Origin: Pollenia angustigena
Lineage: Eukaryota; Arthropoda; Insecta; Diptera; Polleniidae
Assembly: GCA_930367215.1 (NCBI GenBank)
Contig: OV884059.1
Span: 38,679,882-38,743,881, forward strand
Direction of reading: 5' to 3'
Length of the DNA: 64,000 nt
The stretch's first letter is position 1. Each line of letters starts with the position of its first letter. A program made the translations under genes and the position numbers. The notes beneath the pieces were generated by a model. That model worked only from the letters and a program-made list of their open reading frames with translations. It was not told the DNA's origin and did not search any database. This document shows positions 21,499-31,585 of the stretch, piece by piece.

Positions 21499-21523
21499 AT
21501 GGCGTAGCTCAGTTGGTTAACAT
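21499..21523 (+). repeat. tRNA 5'-half-like stretch
   Basis: GGCGTAGCTCAGTTGGTTAA looks like the 5' half and A box of a tRNA, but no B box or acceptor partner follows. It is a fragment or coincidence. Confidence 0.25.
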
Positions 21524-21770
21524 TTTATAAATGAAAATAACTATTGACGGAAAGGGACATTAAAATAGGTTTTAGGCTTTGAATATTTTTTTTTAAAAAT
21601 TTTGTTTTTTGTTTGTCTTTTTCTTTAAAGTTTGTAGAATGGAATTTTTAAGTTTATTATAATAATTTTGTTAATTGAAATTTTAAAATTTATTTTTCCA
21701 TTTTTTATTTATTTTTCCATTTATTGTCAAACTCGATTTTTAAATTTTATTTTATTGTAAAAAAATTTTC

Positions 21771-21806
21771 CCGAAGAAGATTTCCAACGGAAATCGAAAT
21801 ATCGAA
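21771..21806 (+). ncRNA. Hammerhead-ribozyme-like motif of the Penelope element
   Basis: CCGAAGA, then a perfect stem-loop (GATTTCC-AAC-GGAAATC), then GAAA. This follows the minimal hammerhead core layout (CUGANGA, stem II, GAAA) known in terminal repeats of Penelope-like elements. The core U is C here, and one extra A lies before the stem, so cleavage is doubtful for this copy. Stem III would be very short. Confidence 0.4.
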
Positions 21807-22124
21807 AATAAAAATATTTTAATTAATTTTATTAATAAGTGACCTTAAGCTTGAAGAATTTATTAAAGTATCTAATTGATAACTAATCGTAATCCAAATT
21901 TAACAGCTCTGTTTAATAAATACATATATGTTTTTAAAGTTGCCCTTTATTTTTCTCAGAATTCCCCTTTTTGTGACACTTTTTTTTGGAAAATCCCTTT
22001 TGTGCCAATTTTGAAAATTTTGAACGGTAACGCTGGTTATAACAATATTTCTCATTTTTTATACCTATAATCTAATATTTTTTATGTAGGTAGCACTTTT
22101 TTACCAAAAAAAAACTTATATGTT

Positions 22125-22546
22125 AGATAGCACCAAGAATGAATGATAGAAATAAATATTACGCCTTATAAAATTTATCGCAAAAAAACAAAGGGGGAAA
22201 ATGTGCGAAAAACTAACGTGTAATACCTATATATTTATGTAAGTCAAAAATAAAATTATGAAGAAAAAAGTAATTTCTAATAAAGTATTTTCCGTTTTCA
22301 AATAATTTAAATAGAAAAATAATAAATTGTACCACTGTCATGTAACACACATAACAGTTTGAAAGCTAAAAGTTATTAGCCAATGAGAACGAAGGTTGTG
22401 TGACGTCACAGCTCCTACATGCGCAGTAAAAATTTGTATATCTGCCAGATGTCGTAATCTTTATTTCTATCATTCTTGAGATATCACAACATATCTGCCT
22501 GAGGTCGTAATCTTTATTTCTTTCATTATTGAGATAGCACAACACA
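22125..22546. mobile_element. Probable MITE, GATAGCAC...AGAATGA ends
   Basis: An inverted pair spans 22125-22165 (GATAGCACCAAGAATGAATG, AGAAATAAATATTACG) and 22452-22490, with a second right-hand copy at 22507-22545. The doubled right end suggests an end duplication. No target duplication was settled. Confidence 0.5.
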
Positions 22547-22859
22547 ATATTTATGAAAGAAAAACTTTCTGGGGAAAATTTTTTTTCAAATTTCAGTCAG
22601 TAAACTCGTTTCAATAAAAAAAATCTTTTACGAAGATTGCAGATAGCACTATTTGAATATAAACCCACGATATATATTTCTTTGATGTTATACTTAGATA
22701 TTATGTGCTGTGTAATATATAATTCTCCTCAGTGGCTTATATGTATTACGAAACTAATTTATAAATAAATAAGTATACATATACCTAAGTGTTTAAATAC
22801 TATTTAAGAAAAAAAAAACATAAAAGCCATTGAAGCGTTATAGCTTTTATATGCTTAAA
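22547..22859. other. AT-rich spacer
   Basis: No gene, repeat end or inverted pair was seen here. Confidence 0.5.
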
Positions 22860-23209
22860 TCGGGATTACCGACGCAGCTCGAAATAAAATACAAACACCT
22901 ACATACATACATATGTATCTATTATGTTGATAGAGAATTGAAAAATAAGATAAAAATATAAAGCGAAAAAGGGGCGCAAATGTATAGTTTTCCAGTTAAT
23001 GACTTCTAAAATGTTCATATATGCGATTTTCCACTACATTTTTCAACGTAGTATATGGCCAATCTTGGTATCATTTTACACCTTTTGTATAGATCTTACT
23101 TTATGCACTATACCAAATTTATTTAAAATAAATTATTAACCCATTAAGAATCGGGGATGAATTTGCGAATATAAAAGTTTTTAGTAAGCATTATAATTAC
23201 TGTGGAGAG

Positions 23210-24090
23210 AAGTATTAATAACCGAAGCCGGCATTTGTTATACCATAGAAAAGAAAATCCTTGCGCCCGGGCGAAGGCCGCATAGATAGAAAAACTTTAG
23301 TTAGCGAAGCCAGTATTTGCGGTCAGCCGTAGGCCGGCTATGCCCAGAAGCTTTAGTTACTTGAGACGGTGTTTGTTATACCATATTTTTTACACTTTTA
23401 TTGGGATAAACTTCACAAGTATTTACCTAGTGCACTTTCGTAACATTTTGGTGTGAAACTTTGTAAAAACTGTAGATTGTTAAAATTTGGCTGAAGTGCA
23501 CTTTACGGGGCGTACGAAAAAAAAATAAAAAAAATATGCTACCAGATTCAGAAAAAAAAGGAAAAAAACCATAATTAAAATTAAGGGGGCTGAGGCCCGT
23601 GGTGCCCTCTGGACCCAAAAAACTGCCCAGCCCACTTTGTGATATGTGAAGGTACTCAAATTAAAGGTAATTTGCTCACGATTGCAAATATGTATTTTGT
23701 TTTTGTGTTCGCATATTATTTTCCTCTCTAGGGTAAGTTAAGTATCTTTTAGGTGCAGAAAAGCTTTAGTTAGCGAAGCCGGTGTTAGTTATACCATAGA
23801 GGAGAAAATCCTTGCGACCGGCCGAATGCCGGATATGCAGAGAAAATTTAGTTAGCGAAGCCGGTATTTGTTATACCATAGAGGAGAAAATCCTTGCGCC
23901 CGGCCGAAGGCCGTCTATGCAGAGAAGCTTTAGTTAGCGAAGCTGGTCTTTGTTATACCATAGAGCAGAAAATCCTTGCGCCCGGCCGAAGGCCGGCTAT
24001 GTAGAGAAGCTTAAGTTAGCGAAGCCAGTTTTTTTTTATTCCATAGAGGAGAAAATCCATGCGCCCGGCCGAAGGCCGTCTACGCAGAAA
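23210..24090 (+). repeat. 82 bp GC-rich minisatellite, forward arrays
   Basis: Two partial units (near 23266 and 23320) precede block Q, and about four units follow at 23750-24090. The unit carries GAAGCCGGT, TTGTTATACCATAGAGGAG, AAAATCCTTGCGCCC and the palindromic core GGCCGAAGGCC. Confidence 0.85.
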
Positions 24091-24539
24091 AGAATTCTTT
24101 AGCACATCGGAAATAGGCTATTAGTTACAAAAAAAATAAAAATTTTTTGGAACAAATCTAGTTTACCGACGCAGCTCCAAATAAAAAAAAAGTACACAGG
24201 GTGATAGAAAATTGAAAAATAAGAAGAAAAAATAAAATATAAAAGTTGGCGGAAACGCTTAGTTTTCAAGTTATGGACGTTTTAAGTTTTTATATAAAGG
24301 TCCGATTTTCCACTACATTTTTATCGTTATATGGCCAATATTGGTATCATTTCAAAGCTTTTGACCATATCTTTTTAGATATACAAAATTTATTTGAAAA
24401 TTACTATCTCTTTACCTCACATTACATTCTTTTTGCATTTTACATCAAAATATTACAGAAGTGCACCAGGTAAGTATGTAGTTTATTTAAATAAAAGTGT
24501 AATACAAACGTAATCAAATTATAAACATGGGCGTCGCAA

Positions 24540-25200
24540 ACGAAAACACTCCTGCATAGCCGACCTTCGGCCGGGCGCAAGGATTTTCTCCTCTATGGTA
24601 TAGCAAAAACCGGCTTCGCTAAGTAAAGCTTCTCTGCATAGCCGGCCTTCGGCCGGGCGCAAAGATTTGCTCCTCTTTGGTATGACAAATACCGGCTTCG
24701 CTAACTAAAGCTTCTCTGCATAGCCGGCCTTCGGCCGGGCGCAAGGATTTTCTCCTCTATGGTATAGCAAGTACCGTCTTCGCTAAGTAAAACTACTCTG
24801 CATATCCGGCCTTCGGCCGGGCGCAAGGATTTTCTCCTCTATGGTATAGCAAAAACCGGCTTCGCTAAGTAAAGCTTCTCTGCATAGCCGTCCTTCGGCA
24901 GGGCGCAAAGATTTGCTCCTCTTTGGTATGACAAATACCGCTTCGCTAACTAAAGCTTCTCTGCATAGACGGCCTTCGGCCGGGCGCAAAGATTTGCTCC
25001 TCTTGGGTATGACAAATACCGGCTTCGCTAACTAAAGCTTCTCTACATAGCCGGCCTTCGGCCGGGCGCAAGGATTTTCTCCTCTATGGTATAGCAAGAA
25101 CCGGCTTTGCTAAGTAAAGCTTCTCTGCATAGCAGGCCTTCGGCCGGGCGCAAGGCTTTGCTCCTCTTTGGGATAGTAAGTACCGGCTTCGCTAAGTCAA
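24540..25200 (-). repeat. 82 bp GC-rich minisatellite, eight reversed units
   Basis: Eight units at 82-83 bp spacing (cores near 24564, 24645, 24727, 24808, 24890, 24972, 25053, 25135). Two variants alternate: A with GGATTTTCTCCTCTATGG and CTAAGT, and B with AGATTTGCTCCTCTTTGG and CTAACT, in the order A B A A B B A B-like. That pattern shows higher-order amplification. The core GGCCTTCGGCC is palindromic and far richer in GC than the surroundings. Confidence 0.9.
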
Positions 25201-25740
25201 AAGCTTTAAAATGATACCAATATTGACCATATAAAGATAAAAATGTAGTGGAAAATCACGCTTTTATATAAAAACTTAAAACGTCCATAACTCGAAAACT
25301 AAGCGTTTCCGCCAACTTTTTTATTTTATTTTTTCTTCTTATTTTTTAATTTTCTATCTATCTAGGTACTTTTTTTTATTTGGAGCTGCGTCGGTAAACT
25401 AGATTTAAGCCAATTTTTTTTTTTTAAATCGAACATAAAACATTAAAAAATACAAAATACCAGAGGGCCCCACGGGACTCAGCCCCCTTTAGTTTTAATT
25501 ATGGTTTTTTTCTTTTTTTTCTGAATCGGGTAGCATATTTTTTTTATTTTTTTTCGTACGCCCCGTAAAGTGCACTTTTTCCTAAAATTTTAATATAAAT
25601 GTTGTATAGGTATTCAGATCTATTCAAAAGTTTTACAATGCTGCCAATATTGGCCCTCTACGTTCAATGTAGTGGAAAATAGCATATTTATTTATTTTGC
25701 ATTTTGATTGTCAATTTGTAATATATTTTAATTATGGGGT

Positions 25741-25955
25741 GTGTCGGAGCATGCAAGTCCTAGACAATATAGCACATACTTACATATGTATGTACAAGTG
25801 AATGTGCAAAAGAACGCATATGCAAAAATATGTATGTATTTATATACATACTATATTTAATAATTTTTCCAAATTATTTCAACCGGAAATAATTTAGGTA
25901 TACATACATATTTTTGATTTCTTATGAATAATTTAAAACGTATAAATGAAAATAC
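25741..25955. other. schlank: Sequence between the composite and the schlank exon
   Basis: AT-rich start of the presumed first schlank intron, with tacatatgtatg-type simple sequence near 25790-25860. No other feature. Confidence 0.5.
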
Positions 25956-26140
25956 CTTTCAAGTGAATATCTTATTAACATGACTAGGACGGCTAAAGGT
26001 AAAGGCCATATAAGATCTCTGTAATCAGCATGATTTATATCTGCACGAGAACCAGGTGCAATATCTTCCCATGTTGTATTTGGAGGTAACCAGATATCAG
26101 TTGACCAAAACGTGCTTCTAAATTTATTAACGAATTCCAT
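25956..26140 (-). CDS. schlank: Ceramide synthase (schlank/Lag1 family), first coding exon
   Basis: ATG at 26140, 61 codons plus two bases, then a consensus-like donor (GAAAG|GTATTT) at 25955-25954. The peptide contains FWSTDIWLPPNTTWEDIAPG and a hydrophobic segment LIWPLPLAVLVMLIRY that would be the first membrane span. From memory this matches the N-terminus of Drosophila schlank, including the LPPNTTW motif shared by animal ceramide synthases. The enzyme acylates sphingoid bases in the endoplasmic reticulum, and in flies it also influences lipid gene expression. Homeobox-like and catalytic Lag1 domains lie in later exons not seen here. The reading continues to a stop past the donor, which I take as intron read-through. 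Confidence 0.85.
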
Positions 26141-26345
26141 TATGAGAACAAAACACAGTACTTTACACTTAGATAATTATTTATGATTATTCTTCAACAT
26201 AGCCCAACGTACATTATAATTCGTGATAGGAATAATAAATGTAATTTAAGAACTAGAAACCAGTGATGTATTTTCAGTTTTGGGCCAATTTATTTAAAAG
26301 TACAAAAAAAGCTTAAATAGGTCCCAATTTTTTTTTTTGGATATA
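26141..26345. promoter_or_regulatory. Sequence upstream of schlank
   Basis: Region just 5' of the schlank ATG, expected to hold its 5' UTR or promoter. It is unremarkable AT-rich DNA. No TATA box or initiator could be assigned with confidence. Confidence 0.35.
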
Positions 26346-26357
26346 TTTGATTATATA

Positions 26358-26516
26358 CAGGGCGAATTTTTTCGGTGGTCGACTTTTGTATACAAATTAG
26401 TTTTTTATGTAAACAAACTTATTTGTTTTACCAGCAAAATTTTTGACAACCCGACCACAGAAGCAGTGTTGTTGTAGAGTCTACCTCACCTTCTAGCCAA
26501 TTCGCCTTGATTATAC
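26358..26516. mobile_element. Small MITE-like insertion, AGGGCGAATT / AATTCGCCTT ends
   Basis: Short inverted ends (AGGGCGAATT and its near complement AATTCGCCTT) bound about 150 bp with TGACAACCCGACCACAG inside. The GAATTCGCCTTG end recurs at about 34256. The target duplication is unclear. Confidence 0.4.
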
Positions 26517-26923
26517 ATATATATTTTTGTAAATTTGATTAATAAAAGCATTCGTTAAATTGATATAGTGCACGTGTTTTATTTTATTAAGAACAAAAAA
26601 AAATCACATACATACATAATTATATGCCGCACACTTTTGGGGTTTTTTTCAAATCCCTTCACTTTACGTTTAAATAAAGTTCTTATGGCTAATCAAGGTC
26701 TCTCCAATATTGGATAGATAAAGTATTTAATCATTTAAAAGTGCCAGAAATGGCCTTATTGTGCCACATTTAACATCACTGCTGGAACACGGCTACCAGA
26801 TTTGAGGAGTTATTTTATTTTGGCGATTTTTTATTCCAAAACTTGCAATGTGCCGATTTTTTTTCTAACCCTGCGGCCACACGATCAAGTTGTTCTTGAT
26901 ACTCTTTAACATATCGACCTATT

Positions 26924-27122
26924 TGCGCGAAATCTTGTTCTACATTCAAAGAGACGTCGCCTGACGAAATATTGTGGGCGAATTCCACTTCGTTGCTCCA
27001 AAAATTGTTTGTATATTTACATATTTATATTGCAAGTGATAGCAGAGAAAAGTATAAAAATGGCTCTCCTGTAAAATTTGGTTTTTGTAACATACGATAA
27101 TTTCGCGCAAAGGGGTCGAAAT
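26924..27122. mobile_element. MITE, TTTGCGCGAAAT inverted ends
   Basis: Inverted ends TCGACCTATTTGCGCGAAAT and its near complement at 27100-27122 bound about 190 bp that is absent from the second R copy at 31735-31745. Exact flanking duplication unresolved (around ATA). Confidence 0.6.
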
Positions 27123-27191
27123 ACTGTTTGTCAAAATCTACAAAAATTAAAAGCTGTGACGTAGGCTGCACTCAATTTGTAAGCAATTTAC

Positions 27192-27363
27192 ATGCAGTCT
27201 ACAACTGACATGAAATGCTTAACTTTAACACTAATATGATGTTAGTGTTAGGTATAGACTCATCATGTTAGAAGTTTTAACACGGTTGTTAATGCAAATG
27301 TTATAACAACGCTTTTATAACTTCAAGTTATAACAGCAAATCATGTCAGTTGTAGACGGGCAG
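27192..27363. mobile_element. MITE, GTCTACAACTGACATG inverted ends
   Basis: 172 bp with inverted GTCTACAACTGACATG ends. TTAC lies on both sides (27188-27191 and 27364-27367). It is absent from the paralogous R sequence at 31790, which confirms insertion. Confidence 0.7.
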
Positions 27364-27507
27364 TTACTTTCAAGATGTCGTAAAAAAAACAATTTATAAA
27401 GACTAACATGTAATCAGCTGTTAAATTGATAGTAAAATTGCCAAACAAATGGAGAGGTGAAATTGAAAGCAATCTCGTGGTCAATTGAAAAAGTTTGAGT
27501 GTGTTAG

Positions 27508-27655
27508 TCTGGGTTCACACTATGAAAGTTTTCTTTCAGAAAGTCAGAGTTGATTGGTGAGTGGGGAAGAGAACATGCTTTTCTTCTCTCCCCTCTCACC
27601 AATAAACTCAGACTTTCTGAAAGAAAACTTTCATAATGTATTTTGTTATTATAAT
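27508..27655. mobile_element. Hairpin MITE of the GGTTCACAC family, right end altered
   Basis: Left end CTGGGTTCACAC, then a long inverted pair (GAAAGTTTTCTTTCAGAAAG) around a pyrimidine-rich centre. The design matches the MITEs at 49717 and 62234, with a different arm sequence. The right terminus is replaced or decayed. TTA lies on the left. Confidence 0.55.
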
Positions 27656-28059
27656 TTTTTTGTCGCAAAATTTTTAACAACAGCTGACATTAATTATTGA
27701 AAATCAGTGCTGTTAACGCTTAGAGCCTGTTTACATGAAGGGACATGCCCCTGCGACATGCCCCATGCGACACGAGTTTTATGGTGAGGGCTGTGGTGGA
27801 GAGTACGGGGTAATAAGTGTCGCACGTAATGCGAATTGATGCGACAATTTTGACATTTCTTTTTTACATCTTTCGTTTTCTTGTATTCTTGTCATGTTAT
27901 TTATGAACGGTGCTGCCAGAATGATAATTTATGAGATTTAGAAATAATTTATGGCAACATTGCATGAAATAAATAACTGTTAATTATAAATTATAAACAA
28001 AAAAGGTGTAAAGACAAATGAAAGATTGTGTTTTGGTTACAAATTAAAACTAAATAAGT

Positions 28060-30025
28060 ATGTGGGATAAAGATTTAACACAAAAATTAATTTCAAAATA
28101 TGAAGAATATGAACATCTTTATAATGTGCGGCATCCAATGTATTTAGACCGAGTAAAACGTTCAAACTCTTTGTTAGAGATAACAAGTGAATTAAAAAAA
28201 ATTAATAAAAATATAACAGTGGATGAAATAAAAAAGAAAATGCACACTTTGAGGTCGCAGTATTTGCGAGAATTGCGTGAAATAAATAATAGTAAACGAA
28301 GTGGGGTAGGCTTAGAAGAAGTTTACGAACCAAAACTGTGGTGTTTTAAGCAACTGGAATTTTTAAAATCACATACAACAATCAGAAATTCTACGTCAAA
28401 CATTTCTGATTCAAGTAAGGTAAGAAAATACAAATTGTAAATAGGTACATAAATATGTTAATTTTAAAAACTGTATGACTTTTTTGCAGGTTGATGATGC
28501 TATCTGCAGTGCTGAAAAATTAAATAATACTTTTCAACAAAACGATGAGACTGAAGAACAACCAAGTAAAAAAGAGTAAGTTTTGTTGTTGTTAGTATTT
28601 TCATTTAATATTTTAAATTCATTTGCTTTTTTATATTACATGTATTAAGTATATACAGTAGGTTTCAGCTTTAACGAACAATATTTTTTAGGAATATGTA
28701 GGTTAACGTTTAACAAATAGATTTATAGAATTTTTAAAAGATACAAATAGGGGAATAAATTTATTGGAAGTATTATCTTTTAAGAGAAAGGCTTGTTAAA
28801 TCGACAAGCTAGTGATAAAAAACACAGGTTTAAATATTGCTTTTAGTTCTTGTCATTTAATTTTTATTTTTCAATCAATTAATATTTTTTTTTTTATATT
28901 TTATATTATAGTTTTTTATCTAGCCAGGAAAGTTTTCCTTCATTATTAAAATACTCCTCGAAGCCTTCTCTAACGGACTGTGCAGCACTTTTTTGGTTGC
29001 TGTTTTCATCTTCTCTTGGTTCAAGTTGCGTGTAGATTTCTTGCTGAAGAATATTTGAATAATCTTGATTTTTTTTGCTTAGTAGATTGTGCAAAACACA
29101 ACAAGTTTTAGTTATAAGCTCAACTTTTTCAACTGATAGGTTCATTTTCTTTTGAAATATTTTAAACCTATTGGACAAAATTCCGAATGCCTGCTCCACA
29201 ACATGTCTAGCCCGTGAAAGTCGCAAATTAAAAATTTGTCGACTTTTTATATTTGTTTTATATGAGTAGGGTTTCATGATATGCTTTTGCAATGGAAAAG
29301 CATCATCGCCAATTATCACATAGGGAAGTCTTCTTCCGTTGCCTACTATTTTATCTTTTGGAAAGCATTCATGCGCTTTATTAATAACTTTCTTCAAATC
29401 GCTTTGTAATAAAACACCTGCATCATTTGTACGTCCGTTACAACCAACATCTATATAAATAAACTGACAATTAGCATCGACTAAAGCCAACAATACAATG
29501 CTGTTAGTTCCCTTATAATTATAAAAGTATGAACCATCTTTTCTTAAGGATTGAAAGTTAATATGTTTTCCGTCCAATGCGCCTAAGCAGTTAGGAAATT
29601 GCCACTTTATAGCAAAATTTTCAGCTATAGTCTCCCATTCGCTTACTGTTGTCGGGAACTGCAATTAAAAAATTTTGAGATATTTTAAAACTTTTTCTTT
29701 ATTACAGAAAAAGACAGAGAAATTAAATGAGAGCATGGAAAATATTAAAACATTGCTTGCGAAAAAGTTAATGGAAACCAAGAAATATGATTGGCTTGGA
29801 AAGCAAGTTGTTTTTGAAATAAATGCTTTGACAGATGAAGATTTGCAGCGAGAAACAGCTTGGAAAATTCAAACAGTTCTGCGCGAAGCCGCAAAAAAAA
29901 ATTCAAAAACTACATCGTCTGCATCGTCTGAACAGCCAAGCACATCGAGAAAAACTTCAAAAGCATCTTCTCCCGATATTTTGCAAAAAGCATTGGAAGA
30001 TATATTAGATGAAGAAGACTTCTAA
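28060..30025 (+). CDS. MADF-domain accessory protein of the Harbinger element, spliced
   Basis: Exon 1 is 28060-28419 (ATG at 28060) and holds a MADF/Myb-SANT-like domain: KLISKYEEYEHLYNVRHP, then KKKMHTLRSQYLRELREI and ELWCFKQLEFL-like sequence (here PKLWCFKQLEFL). It ends in AAG|GTAAGA. Exon 2 is 28490-28575 (after TTTTTTGCAG). Exon 3 is about 29708-30025, with the reading LNESMENIKTLLAKKLMETK, a Ser/Thr-rich tail and an acidic end, resembling a BESS-type region. Exon 2 to 3 is one base out of frame as read, so a small indel or another splice site is likely. Such proteins guide Harbinger transposase to DNA and the nucleus. Confidence 0.75.
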
Positions 30026-31315
30026 TTCTTGTTCTGTAATTCTTTATTTAAAAAAAAACAAATAGTGAAATAAAAAAGACTGAAATATAAAGTACAAAAA
30101 TGTAACAAATTTATCCTAACAATGTGCAAATATTTATATATTTTGAAATAAAAAATTAAACTTTCTTTCGCCTTTATTCTTTAAAGTTTATAGTTTTTTA
30201 CGCCATAGTAAAAATAATAATTATTGTAAAAGTTGATGTTTCGATTCAATTTTGATATTTTGATATAATTTTGAATTTTAAAAGGAAAAGAAGCAGCAAC
30301 AAGAAAATATAAAAATCAAATCAAAAAATAAAATTCAAAAAATTGCAATTATTTTTGACAAAAAAATTCAAAAAATAACAATTATTTTTGGCAAAAAAAA
30401 ACCAGAAAATAACAATTATCTTTTGATTTTTATAATAAATGTCATAATTGTTACGACCCCTGATTTATATTAGAATGACTCGGAAAAATAAAAAATATCG
30501 AACACAAGAGATTTCTTTATAACCGGGTTTCACTGTATTCGTATTTATAAATATTCAGGGGTGTGCTGGAAATCGCAAACGTAAAACGCAAGAATTTGGA
30601 AGCTATTTTTAATACACTTTTAATCTAATTTTTATAATTCTTGTTATAAAATTCTGTTTAATAGAGAAATATTTGTATAATATTTGTCATAAAATTCTTT
30701 TATTACAGAAATCTTATTCAAAAACGACTCTTAAAGTTCTTGTGTTTTACGTTTTCGATTTCCAGCACACCCTTGATTATGTAAGTTCCAAATAACAAAC
30801 CTTCAAATATTCGTCTTTCAAATTTTTCCATATAGCCTCACAAACTGCTGGAATGGCAGCACAAAGAAGCGAACTTGACAATCGTGTTTGGTAATTAATA
30901 GATCTATAGGATTCTCCAGTAGCTAGGTAACGAAGTGTGGCAGCTAATTTTTCTGCTGGCGATATCGAATTCCTACATATTGTGTCTTTTTTTTTATGTC
31001 CTTTTCTATTTTTCCTAGAATGAATTTAAAGGTTTCTTCAGTCATTCTAATATAATTAAAAAATGATGAAACATCCAATGAAAGCTCATTCATTAGAAAT
31101 AAAAATGAGCCCCGTATCTGTCGCTCTATCCTCCATGGTTTTACCCACTCCTTTCGCCTTTTTTTATTCGGTAAATTATTTGCATTTTCATAGCAATCTA
31201 GTAAATTTAAAATTATTTTTATATTTTCCGCATCATCTAGATCTAACACTTCAACAGCCATTTCAGTTAAGTCAACAATCTCTTCAATAATTTCTTCTTT
31301 AGAAAGATCAGCCAT
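28906..31315 (-). pseudogene. Harbinger DDE transposase, two exons, one frameshift
   Basis: Exon 1 runs on minus from ATG 31315 to 30801 and starts MADLSKEEIIEEI. Exon 2 is 29658-28906. Donor AAG|GTTTGT and acceptor TTAATTGCAG|TT join LKDEYLK to FPTTVSEWE in frame. The DDE_Tnp_4 motifs are present: GALDGKHI (first Asp), IGDDAFPL (second Asp) and RARHVVEQAFGIL (Glu), so the catalytic triad looks intact. A nine-base A run near 30988-30996 on minus needs one more A to keep the exon 1 frame, so this copy is a pseudogene or carries a homopolymer sequencing error. Exon 2 lies inside intron 2 of the MADF gene, and MADF exon 3 lies inside intron 1 of this gene. Confidence 0.85.
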
Positions 31316-31585
31316 TATGTTTTTAAAATTTGTTTAGTTTTGTCTGTATTAATAGTTGTATTATGTTGCCACTGCTTCTTTTGACAAATGAGCAATTAGT
31401 TAGCATATGGCAACTTTTTATACGAATGAAGGGATAAAAAGAATTAGTCAATTGAACGTCAAAAAGTCGCTTTGTTGCTGCAACAAAATCCCTTCATGTA
31501 AACGCAAGCAGATTTAAGAAGGGACACCAAAAGAAAACGCAGGCAGTGTCGCAGCGACATGCCCCTCCATGTAAACTGGCTCTTA

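Larger units (their letters stand above)
21240..21830 (+). mobile_element. Penelope-like element, 3' portion
   Basis: At 21247-21320 the reading DFNHYPDFENTTILN matches the C-terminal end of Penelope GIY-YIG endonucleases, though a short overlap with the 5' portion (CRDFNQGP) suggests partial duplication or a second copy. The rest is AT-rich 3' sequence ending near a hammerhead-like motif. The sequence is too decayed to encode a protein. Confidence 0.6.
22860..25740. repeat. Large inverted composite of P, Q and minisatellite blocks
   Basis: Block P (about 22865-23100; again 24155-24370; inverted at 25200-25410) carries CCGACGCAGCTC and ATTTTCCACTACATTTTT. Block Q (about 23490-23640; inverted at 25440-25590) carries AAGTGCACTTTACGGGGCGT. 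The 82 bp minisatellite lies between blocks, forward at 23210-24090 and reversed at 24540-25200. The whole is roughly palindromic around 24500. Block P plus minisatellite recurs at 35945-36300. It is a non-coding mobile composite of unknown class. Confidence 0.75.
1..25955 (-). other. schlank: Presumed schlank intron 1 (or 3' side of the gene), filled with transposons
   Basis: The ceramide synthase exon at 25956-26140 ends in a splice donor that points into this region. No later ceramide synthase exon (homeobox-like or Lag1 domain) was recognised between here and the window start. Everything identifiable is mobile or repetitive DNA. The intron would therefore be at least 25.9 kb. This is an inference from the absence of a recognisable next exon. 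Confidence 0.55.
26870..27400. repeat. Repeat R, copy 1, broken by two MITEs
   Basis: Segments CGGCCACACGATCAAG (26875), TGTTTGTCAAAATCTAC (27130), AGCTGTGACGTAGGCTGCAC (27156) and TTTCAAGATGTCGT (27368) occur in the same order, contiguously, at 31690-31830. The gaps here are accounted for by the MITEs at about 26924-27122 and 27192-27363. Confidence 0.75.
27723..31582. mobile_element. PIF/Harbinger DNA transposon with TTA duplications
   Basis: 3860 bp. Inverted ends of about 36 bp start GAGCCTGTTTACATGAAGGG on the left and GAGCCAGTTTACATGGAGGG on the right. TTA flanks both sides (27720-27722 and 31583-31585). A paralogous unoccupied site at 55205-55320 reads straight through a single TTA. 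It encodes the two proteins typical of the superfamily, a DDE transposase and a DNA-binding accessory protein. Confidence 0.95.

Noticed and set aside
24783..24989. Repetitive peptide RPAEGRLCREAL across minisatellite units
   Set aside because: It is a translation of GC-rich non-coding tandem repeats. The 82-83 bp period does not keep frame across the array.
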